Source: Panopea generosa
Taxonomy: Eukaryota; Mollusca; Bivalvia; Adapedonta; Hiatellidae
Assembly (NCBI GenBank): GCA_029582155.1
Contig: CM055899.1
Location: 58,693,349-58,757,348, forward strand
Direction of reading: 5' to 3'
Length of the DNA: 64,000 nucleotides
Shown: in pieces, positions 12,201-24,200 of the stretch
Layout of the letters: each line of letters starts with the position of its first letter
Position numbering within the stretch: the stretch's first letter is position 1
The notes under the pieces: model-generated
Seen by the model: the letters and a program-made list of their open reading frames with translations, nothing else
The model's database searches: none
What the model was told of the DNA's origin: nothing
Program-made: the position numbers and the translations under genes

Positions 12201-15200
12201 CAAAGGTTATAGCGTCAAACAATATTTAAGTGCTGTCTATTTTTAGAATGGGGATTTCGTTTCAAGTTTACCACTCCAATTCAAATATTGATTTTGTCAC
12301 GTTATGGTGGATTTGACATACGAAACCATTCAGATTTTATTTATTAATGATAATGAGGTACTTTTTATCCATTTTAATAATTGTTTTTTTTTTTTAAGAC
12401 ATTCAGCATTTTTTAAGACATTGAGCATTTTTTCCTGATATACTCCCTTTAAAATAGCTTGATGAGTCTTGAAAATTAAATTGGGCATGAAAAATGTTTT
12501 AAAACCTCGGGGCCAGGTCATCTGAAAAATATATCACTGATTCACGTGTCATGGAAGATGGAATTTTACTCCATTGGGAAAACCTGTATCTTTTATTAGC
12601 AGAAATCCTTTTCTTAGGTGAAGTGAAATAAATGATGGCGTTTTAAAATTTCAGGAGGATTTATCCAGATTGTCAGAGATAGAGAATGGCATGGCTATAT
12701 TCTGTATGGCCACGTACGGTGAGGGCGATCCTACAGATAACGCACAAGAGATGTACGAGTGGCTGCAGAACGGAGATGTCGAACTCTCAGGGATGAAATT
12801 TGCTGTAAGTAGCCATTGTCATATTGTATGTGGAACTCTCAGGGATGAAATTTGCTGTAAGTAGCCATTGTCATATTGTATATGAAACTCTCAGGGATGA
12901 AATTTGCTGTAAGTAGCCATTGTCATATTGTATGTGGAACTCGCAGGGATGAAATTTGCTGTAAGTAGCCATTGTCATATTGTGTGTGGAAGTCGCTGGG
13001 ATGAAATTTGCTGTAAGTAGCCATTGTAATATAATTGTGTATGAAACTTGCACGAATGAAATTTGCTGTAAGTAGCCTTTGTAATATCGTGTGTGGAACT
13101 CGCAGGAATAAAATTTGCTGTAAGTAACCATTGTAATATTGTGTCTGGTACTCGCAGGGATGAAATTTGCTGTAAGTAGCCATTGTAATATTGTGTGTGG
13201 AACTGACAGGAATGAAATTTGGTGTTAGAAGCCATTTTAGTATTGTGTGTGGAACTCGCAGGAATAAAATTTGCTGTAAGTAGCCATTGTAATATTGTGT
13301 CTGGTACTCGCAGGGATGAAATTTGCTGTAAGTAGCCATTGTAATATAATTGTGTGTGGAACTCGCAGGGATAAAATTTGCTGTAAGTAACCATTGTAAT
13401 ATTGTGTGTGGAACTCTCAGGTATGAAATTTGCTGTAAGTAGCCATTGTAATATTGTGTGTGGAAGTCGCAGGGATGAAATTTGCTGTAAGTAGCCATTG
13501 TAGTATTGTGTGTGGAACTTGCAGGGATGAAATTTGCTGTAAGTAGCCTTTGTAATATTGTGTGTGGAACATGCAGGGATGAAATTTGCTGTAAGTAGCC
13601 ATTGTAATATTGTGTGTGGAACATGCAGGGATGAAATTTGCTGTAAGTAGCCATTGTAATATTGTGTGTGGAACTCGCAGGGATAAAATTTGCTGTAAGT
13701 AACCATTGTAATATTGTGTGTGGAACTCTCAGGTATGAAATTTGCTGTAAGTAGCCATTGTAATATTGTGTGTGGAAGTCGCAGGGATGAAATTTGCTGT
13801 AAGTAGCCATTGTAATATTGTGTGTGGAACTCGCAGGAATGAAATTTGCTGTAAGTAGCCATTGATTGTGTGTGGAACTCGCAGGGATGAAATTTGCTGT
13901 AAGTAGCCATTGTTATATTGTGTTTGGAACTCGCAGGGATGAAATTTGTTGTAAGTTGCCATTGTAATATTGTGTGTAGAACTCGCAGGGATGAAATTTG
14001 TTGTAAGTAGCCATTGTAATATAATTGTGTGTGGAACTTGCAGGAATGAAATTTGCTGTAAGTAGCCATTGTAATATTGTGTGTGGAACTAACAGGAATG
14101 CAATTTGCTGTAAGTAGCCATTGTAATATTTTGTGTGGAACTCGCAGGGATGAAATTTGCTGTAAGTAGCCATTGTAATATTATGTGAGGAACTTGCAGG
14201 AATAAAATTTGCTGTAATGTCTGTTTTTAATTAATGTGTGTTAAACCTTCTACAGGTGTTTGGTCTTGGGAACAAAACATATGAACACTACAATGCTATG
14301 GGCATATATGTGGACAAGAGACTTGAAGAACTGGGGGCTGAGAGAGTTTTTGAGGTTGGACTTGGTGACGATGATGGAAAGTAAGTATACAGCATATAAA
14401 TATAGAAGAATAATATTAGATCAATTATTTTATACTACGGGTAAATCATTTTTACTCGATTGCAAGGAAAGCTCAGACTGACAGAGCTTATATTAATCAC
14501 TCTTGAGTCTGCTTCATATAAGGTAAAACCAGCACTGAGTTTGTTTTTTTTGAGAAGCATCAGTAGATCAAGCTGGGGATTGAACCCACAACCTCTAGTA
14601 TGAGGGGCTGATACGATTTCCACTACACTATGGCTCCCCTTTAATGAAAATAACTGATCTAGCCTAGAAGTGTTTCTCTTGTTCATTTTGTAATTATTCG
14701 TGAGACGGTGCTCTCTGAAAATTTTCTGTTTGGTATGCAATTAAAAAATGATGTCTTATTCTTCTTTGGATAACTTATATCTGTGATTCATGTAGACTTT
14801 GTATTTTTTTTTTTATAAAAAAATATTCATGTTACATCTGTAGTGAAACATGTTCTTACAACCTAGTCGGATCACACTCAAAAGTATTCCTGGCTAAAAC
14901 TAGCACTAAGCCTTATGTAGTATGACATATTGCATGTCTCTAAGGAGCCTTTTAAAGATATTTTTTTATTTTGTGTCTCCTGAGACTGTAGATTGGATAT
15001 GGAAATAACAAAAAAGGTGACAGACAGACAGACAGACAGACGGACGGACGGACTGGAATTGGTGGTTAGAGATGAATGACAATGAGACGCAATGAGACAC
15101 AATATCATATATCAATCATAATGGAGATGGTGGCCTAGCAGAGATTTGAGCTTTGTCGCGCAACTCAAGCTAAGCAGGCTCAGTAGTGTATATTGGAAAT

Positions 15201-18200
15201 ATATATTAAAGAAGAAGATGATATGAGGATGTAGACGTATAAGTTTTTTTGTTGTGGTTGACATCTGTATATCAATGATCAAAGTATTGAAAAGATGGAA
15301 GTAGTATAAAACAGTAAGTGTCTTATTTTGAACCACATGTATTTCAGTATTGAGGAAGACTTTGTGACATGGAGAGAAAAGTTTTGGCCGGCAGTTTGTG
15401 AACATTTTGGAGTGGAAGCTACAGGGGATCAAGTCAAGTAAGTGATAGTCTTTTTAGCTCACCAGGACAAAGTCAAAGGAGAGCTATTGCCATGACCCCG
15501 GCGTCGTCATCATCGGCATTATCATCTGTAGACACCCAGGTTAAACTTTTGCGTTTAAGTTTAAGATATCTATGCAACCACTCATTGGATGTGAATGAAA
15601 CTTCGCATGTGTGTTCACCATCATCAATGGAACACACAGAGACAAGAACCATAACTCTGGGTTGCATTTTGGCACAGTTACGGCCTTTTTTGGACTTGGA
15701 CACCTAGGGTCAAGCTTTGTTGTCTTCTGACAACTCTTGTAAAAAAAACATAGCCAAATTTTAACAAATCTTTACAATTACAGTAAACCTCTGAAGACCC
15801 CAGGGGTTGATGCATTTATTAAAATGGAGGCATTTATTTGGTCTGGAACACATAGCCAGTAATGAGGCATCTAATGAACATTAAAATGTTTAAACCAAAT
15901 TTGAAATGTACATGCAATTTATTTGTCAGAATGTCAAGTCATTTTATTTTTATAAAAATCACACAAATGGTTGAGGTTGTTTATATAGGGGGTAAATGTA
16001 TATGGTATTGCTAAAAATGTATTTGTTTTAATCTTTATCAGCAATAGATATGGCCATTATAAATTAATTGCTAGATTATCATCCAAAATTTTTCGTAAAA
16101 ACGGGGAGGGCTGGAGGATTTTATTTTTTTAATTTTATTTTTAAAATTTTTATGTTTTTTTTCTACTAAAAAATAAATAAATATTTTTTTTGTTTCATGA
16201 AAATAAAAAGGGTCGGGGCAGCATGAAAATCAGGGGGCGGGCAGGGATGATAATCTAGTAATTAATTTATTATGGCCTATGTAATCTTTTTTTTTATTCA
16301 ATTGTATACTCTCATATTTAGACCAGTTTTTGCAACTTTAATAAGAAGATACTATTTACAAGACTAATCATTGAAGTTCGTAAAATGATGGAAGTGAAAT
16401 TCTAAATGAATTTAAAGACTTATTTTTTAAACTTGCACAAAGAAAGTTTAAGTGAAATGGGCCCTGTGCAACTTTCCTTTGTTGATTCTTTAGTGTTATG
16501 CCAAACATAATCATCTGTATTTTCAGCATACGTCAGTAATTGCAGTTCAGGATTATTTTCTTTCACATATTCTTCAGTGTTATATCATGATGTATATATC
16601 AACAATAGATCATATTTACTATATTTTCAGTATACGTCAGTACACACTTACAGTTCATGATGATTTACCCACTGACAAAGCCTTCAGAGGAGAGATAACC
16701 CGCTTAAGATCTTTTGACAATCAAAGACCGTAAGTGCTATACCACTTTGTTATGGAATGACAAAGTGGTGTTGAATGTTACCCCTGTTTTTTTGTCCATC
16801 TGGTAAAAAATTACTTTCAGGACCCAGTTGTTCAAAGCTCTGTCAGCTTAACCACCTATTAAGTGAAATTTTGTAATTTCAATATTTTTTGTATTTAATG
16901 AATTTATAGCAAATTAAATGCATTTTTAGAAACAAAATGGCATATATTTATAATTTTCAATAAAACAATAACCTAAAACGATGTAAATCTTAAAATAACA
17001 TGATTTGAAAATTTCACTTTACTCAGGGTTAAGCTAACCAAGCTGGGAACCACTAGGCCCAGATCAGTAACGTCTGAAGGAGTGTATGTATTTAAATGAT
17101 ATTTTGTGGCTGTATAATTATAAAATACAGGTCAAGTTCAACATGTGTCTTGTCAATTTTTACAGAAATTTTGGTAAAAAATTTGTTTCTGAAGCTTTGG
17201 GCATTCGTATAGACACATTTCTCTCATTAAAATTGCCATCAATCAAATGTTGTGATCTCTGAAAATATTAAGATCCTTTGGCAATCAAAAACTGAACTAT
17301 TGAACCTGTTTTTTTAGCAAAAATGCTAAAATCAAATATTGTGATGTCTGAAAATAATTAAGTAGGCATCAGCTAAGGTTTTATTCAGCTTGAGAGCTTG
17401 TATTAAAGCATTTCAGATGCCCCTAAACAAGATATACAATATGTACGATACTGTAGTATGATGTTAAGTTTATTATTATATCAAATTGATTGAATGCTGC
17501 CCCTTTAGCACGTCTGACTCAATCTAGGGGTTGTGAGTTCCAACCGCCGCCCGGCTACAGTCTCCGTGATAATTGATATACGACATTGTGTCTCATTGTC
17601 ATTCATCTCTCAGTGCTGATCTATTAAAGTAGGAAAGTTATCAGTTACTTGAGGAGATGAGGTGTGCTCGAGTACTGGTTAACCTTCCAGGATCCCAGGA
17701 AACAGTGGTTAGGTTAACTGATCATCTGTTAGCCCTCGATGGCATAAAAATGACGCTAAATATTTAGTATTCAATTGAATGCTGCTCATATACACTATTT
17801 GATCAAGGAGTGTTCTTAATTGCATTGGAGCTGATTTTTTTAATTGAATAATCTGACATTTCAGATGATTGATAAACGATCAAATTCGCAATCAATTTAA
17901 TGTAGGTTTTCTGTATATAATAACCTGAAATGGTTGCAGGAGTTTGACCTTTGTATCTTTCCCTGGAAAGGGATAGAATTATTCATCTCTGTCTTTAAAA
18001 GTCATGCTTGTAAGTTGGCTTAGGTGAGTTTGATTAGCTGCCTGACTTAATTATCACCCAATCAACGTTCAGTTTAGTATCAGAAAGAACAACAACTCTT
18101 AAACAGTAATTACATGTATAATTCATTGATGAACAAAATTTTATTGTTGGTGATTGTGCCAGTGGCTCTTGATAAGAATTTGATGGTTGATCAGAACAGT

Positions 18201-21200
18201 TCTGCTGGCATCCTCAGTGAAACAATATAATTGTATACACATTTCAGGCCATATGATGCTAAGAATCCATACCTGGCCCCAGTTTCAGTGAACAGGGAAC
18301 TACACAAGGGTGGGGACAGATCCTGTATGCATATAGAGTTTGATATATCTGGATCTAAAATAAGGTAAAGTATACAATCATGTACTTTATTACATTTTAT
18401 TAGCTGTATTTCTATGATAGACTTTTCTGGATCAGGTTAGCTCAGTCGGTAGAGAGTTTGACTATCAATCTGCGGGTTGTGAGTTTGAATCATGGCTGGG
18501 CCAAAGTCTCTGTGATGACTGATATACGTCATTGCTTCTTATTGTCATTTGTCTCTCACCTCTCATTCAAGTGGGAAAATTATCATTAACATGCAGAGAT
18601 ATATATTGATATGTATTTGAGTATCGTTTAACTTTGGGGGTGGGGGATGTAATGCAGTGATATACGGTAATACCTGTAATTAAAGCTTTTTAAAGCTCTG
18701 AACTGCATTATAATTACTGATTCTCATTTCTCACCTTGTACAAATTATAGAAATAAATGTTGACATGACATCAGATATTATAAGGTTATTTTACAGTGTT
18801 TTTTACAATATGGGAATATATTGTATGAGTAAGTATTGTATTTGAAACCATATTGGACGAGAAGGCATACACACAGAGTACAGTTTTCTCCACAATATGT
18901 ACGAGTACAATATATTCTCATATTGTACAAAACACTGTAAAATGATCTTTTTATTCTATACCTCAATCTGAGAGAAATTTATTAGAAGAGTAAATAAAAA
19001 TCAAGTAAATCAACTCAAAGTTCAAAGAGGCAGACAAAGGAAGTTGCAGTGACAAATATTCAAATTTTCTCAACGTCATCATCATGCGAAACATTTTGCC
19101 GGTTGTATGTTTTTATAATTGAAATTTCTTCTAAGTTTATTTCCTTCTTATTTTAAGTCACCATCTTTAATTTTGAACTGTATAGATTAATAGGCAAAGA
19201 ATATTTCTAGTTTTTGTTTTATGCAAACAAAGGCCAGAAAAGAATGTGATAAATAAGTATACAAAAGATTTGAATATGGAATATATATTATAATATAATG
19301 TTCAGATATGAGTCAGGTGATCACGTGGCAGTGTATCCTAGAAATGACACAGATCTAGTTGACGCCATTGGTAAACGTCTCAACGTGGATCTGGACACCG
19401 TGATCACACTTACCAATGTTGACGGTGAGTACATTCCTAACTTAATATATTTCCCGCAAATGCTCTATAAAACATGTTTTGCCTTTTCATATCTGATCTG
19501 GTTACACGCACTAGCGAAACTGACTCCCGTTTTTTGTAAATATTCTTTCTGTAATCATATGAATATTTAGTGGAATATTTTATTGTCCATTATCATGTGT
19601 CACATGGCATGATAATCTACAGTTTTATTTCAGGGTCTATCCCAGTATCTGATGTCTTCAGAATCAGGTCTGTTATACCGTTATAGTGTAAAAGTATGGA
19701 ATTCCCTGCCTGTCCCACAATTCATAGCACTCTAATGTGGTTAATAATTTATCATGTTAATAATAATATTATATACAGTCAAACCTATGTTTAACTTAGT
19801 GGTTACCTCCTTTAGTTTATACTAATTTATTTTAACTCGATTGCGGTGAAAGCTTAGAGCTTATATGAACCGCTCTCGATTCCGCTTCCTGGGTAGAACC
19901 AATACTGAGTGTTGTTTAATGAGCAGCATCGGGTTTAGCTGGGGATGGAACCTGCAACCTCTGGCATGAGCGGCCAACACTTACACTACCACCCCCGCTT
20001 TTAAGCAACCACTTGTGTTAAACAACCACATTTTCTATTTACCATTTTTAGAAATTTACATACCGTTTTAATCGCCTGGTATAAAGCAGCCACTTACCTA
20101 CCCAAGTAGGTCATTTTTGCTGTATCCCTTGACTTGCTGCTAAAGGTAGGTTTGATTGTACATGTATTCACCATCTTTGTCTACAGAGGAGGCCAGTAAG
20201 AAGCATCCATTCCCAAACCCGTGTTCATACAGAACTGCTTTACTGCACTACCTGGACATTACCAGCTGCCCACGGACACATATACTTCGTGAGCTGGCCG
20301 AGTACGCTACAGAAGAGAAAGATAAAGAATTCCTGCTGAAACTTACCTCACCAACACCAGAAGGAAAGGTATGAAGAGATTGATTGATTGAATATTTAAG
20401 GTCATTTTTATGCCATCGAGGGCTTACATATGATCAGTTAAGCTAACTACTGTTTCTGGAATCTTGAAAGATTAACCAGCACTTTAGCACACTCTTAGTA
20501 TGTTTTAAACTGGTCATAAAAAAATGCACAGGTAATTAATTTCTTGTACATAAAATGTATGTCATATGTAATTATCAATGTTTTGAAATTTTTTGACATT
20601 GGAAAAATAGTTTTGAATAAAACATGCAGTTTTAAGCAAATTTCAACCATTTAAATTTTGCTTTCAATAGAACTTCTACAGTTCTAAACACAAATAGTTT
20701 AAATGTTTAATTTGTAAATGCATTTTGACGCAGTGGGGATGGTTGTATGTTTTGTTATTAAAATTTGTCGTTTGGCCCGTTTGCAATTTATTCATTATTT
20801 ATACTACAAATTAATGTTTTGAACATACACCTTACACTTTGACACTGTTAAACACAATAAAATGTAATTTTTTCATGTTTCTAGGCCCTGTACAGTGACT
20901 GGATTATTAAATGTCACCGTAACATACTGGCCATCTTGGAGGATCTGCCATCCTTGATGCCGTCAATGGACCACATATGTGAACTGTTGCCACGGTTACA
21001 GGCTAGATACTATTCAATCTCATCATCACCAAAGGTAAAGTTTGACCTCTTATATCAGAAGTTCTTGATTGAAAATGTTGCGATTATGTATAAACCAGGC
21101 CTTGTGTACATGACTGGTGGCAGTAGAACTGTTTGCTTTTGCCTTTTCTAACACATTATAGGTCGATTTAGATAAGCTGACACCGCAGCGTTGTCTAGTG

Positions 21201-24200
21201 GTACAGCATCTGCCTCACATGTGGAAGGTTGTGAGTTCAATCCTCGGCTGGGTCATTCCAAATACTTAAAAAAATTGTACTAGAAGCTTCCTCGCTTGCC
21301 CTCAACATTTAGGGGATAGTTCCCTATGTCGGTAGTAGCACTCAGAATGCTATCTCAAGTAGACACCGCTGTAATATCCCTGAAAAATTGGTGGAAGTGA
21401 TGCTAAACACAATACAACAAAAACATATGTATTATGTGATGTAGTTGTTGAAAACTGTTTGAAAAGCTGATTGATAGCTAATTCTTTGTAAAGTCAATAT
21501 TTTCATTGATAAGCCAGTTTGCGTTGACTGTAGTATAGGAGTTACGCTCGTCATTTGCACAGTCTGCTGACAAATTTTGTGATTGCTTTTTCTCAGCAAC
21601 CGTTGGCTGGAATTCATTGAAACTCAACAAGTGTCTGGTACCTAGCCTAGTTGTGCATATTGTCGGCATATTGCGCACAAATAGTTTTTCAATGAGTTAT
21701 GGCCCTTTGAATTTTTCATACATATTTTGTGGTCGCTATTTCTGGGCAACCATTACCTGGAAGTCAGAGAAACATGACAAGAGTGATCGGTACCAAGCCT
21801 AGTTGTACTAATCGTCGGCATGTTGTGCGAGAGTAATTTTTCAATGATTTATGGTCCTTTGAATTTTCCAGACATTTTTTTGTGGTCGCTGTTTTTCGGC
21901 AATCATTGACTGGTATTCAGTGACACTTCATAAAATAATTGGTACCAAGCCTAGTGCTTATCGTCAGCATGTTGCATCCGAATAATTTTTCAATGAGTTA
22001 TGACCCTTTGAATTTTTCAGACATTTTTTTTTTTGGTTGCTGTTTCTCGGTAACCATTGGCTGGAATTCAGTGACACTTTACAATCGAGCATCAAACACC
22101 CACATTTGTTACTCTAATTGGTTCACTGTGTCAAAGCAGGCAACAAAAAGATGCTATAACTGTGTCAGGGCACCATCTGGGGGTATTCATCACCTCAGTG
22201 ATATTTCTAATTATGCAAGATATTGAAGTAATTGCATGGTTTTATTTGATCTCATGCAGGATATAAAACAAAAAGGTCTAAATAACAAAAAAGATGATAA
22301 AAATTCATGAAAGTATGTTTTGTAAAAGACAATTTAATTAATATACATACATCATATTGACTGGTTTCAGGAACATGCAACCAGTATCAGTATCACTGCT
22401 GTGTTAGTTGAATACCAGACCAAGACTGACAGAACAGTGAAGGGCGTGGCAACCAACTGGTTGGCCGGCATGAAACCAGAAAATGGAACCAAATGGACTG
22501 TCCCAGTTTATGTCAGGTCAGTACCATTCAACAATGGAATTCCACGTAAATAAGATGTGTTTAATTATTTGACATTCATTGCTGCAACTTTGGCATTTGA
22601 AGTATTCCTTGGTACATTGTAGGATCAGTACTAAGCATATGTAGATAAAGTGTCTAGCAAGGATATCATACATAGCCATGGTGGATGATCAATCTCACTG
22701 AACACAGCCTTTTTTTCTTCATATCTGAAGTGACCAAGATAAGGCATATTCTGCAGATCTACCTTTAAATTCACAGGTAGATTTACAGAGTAAGACAAAT
22801 ATAATTAAAAAATTGAGGCAAATGGTTACTGCAACCTTATGATGTAACACGAAATTCACACTGATAAATCATTGAAATCTCACTCAAAAAAATTTCGCGG
22901 GTCCTCCATGACCAACTGGTCTAAGGAACCAGATCACCATCATTTTATCTCACTGCTGAGGTCATAGGTTTGAATTAAACTCAGCCAAAAATAATTTATG
23001 TGAGAAAATTGGCCAGTTACTTGTTGAATGGCAGTGGTTTTACTCAGTTCATGTGGTCTGACCTGGTTAGCTCAGTTAGTATTCTGACTACCAATCCATG
23101 TGTCACGAGTTTGAACTCTCACCTGGCCGTAGTCTCCGTGATGATTGATATACATTACATCTCATTGTCATTTTGTTTCTCAAATGATATTTTTAATAAA
23201 AACATTTTTTTCTAAACTGATGTTTAACAAAGATGTAAATATTTTTTTAAATGTGTTGTTTCATATTGTAACACTTGCAAATTAATATTTCCACACGATA
23301 TACATCCACGAGTGTAAAGACTGGTTTGATATTTGAGCAAGAGCGACATGTCAGCAATGCAACGTGCCCCTTTAAAGGAAAGATTATTGATATGTTTTAT
23401 TCCAGGAAGTCTCAGTTCCGATTGCCATTTAAGACGACTATGCCTGTAATAATGATTGGACCAGGTACCGGATTGGCTCCATTCAGAGGATTTCTTCAAG
23501 AGAGACATTATCTGAAATCAGAAGGTAAACCTCCAACCAGTGCTTACACGTTACTTTTACACGTTAATGTGTGACTATAAGTATTTGATTGAGATTTCTT
23601 GATAATGTTTCATTCCATGTTTAAATTACAAATTTCTAACAGTATATTAGGTAATGTTTAAAATTTTCAGGTTTTGTTAATATCAGCTTAATTGCTAAAA
23701 TTTACATGAATTGTGGCAATTTTCATAATTTTAAATGTTTTTGAAATCATGAAGCAATAGGTAGTGAAAAGACGCACAACATTTGCTGTTTCATTGACCC
23801 AAGATTATAAAGATATAAGTTATAATTGACTGGTATAGCATTGCTAGATGAACGAAATAAAAGACATGGTGGTGTTGATCAAGAGCATTCACAATATAAA
23901 CATAAGAAATGAACTTTATTTGTTGAACATAGAGGAGACTTGAACTTTAAATGTAACCAGCAAAGTTTATATGAACATAATTCAGGGTTCATTACTTTGC
24001 ATGTGTGTGTATGGGTGTGGGGGCAAGCATGTTAGATGTGTGTGTAGGTTGAAGGGGCACATGCAAGATGTGTGTAGGTGGGGGGGGGGGGCATGTAAGA
24101 TGTGTGTGTTGGGGGGGGGGGGGCATGTAAGATGTGTGGGTAAGTGGGAGGGGGCACATGCAAGATGCGTGTAGGTGGGTGGGGGGACATGTAAGATGTG

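Noticed and set aside
12871-14173. Overlapping − strand open frames of up to 364 codons ([19 protein letters not shown]-type repeats)
   Set aside because: They are translations of the 52-bp array; three frames are open at once because 52 bp shifts the frame each unit. No start, splice or family support.
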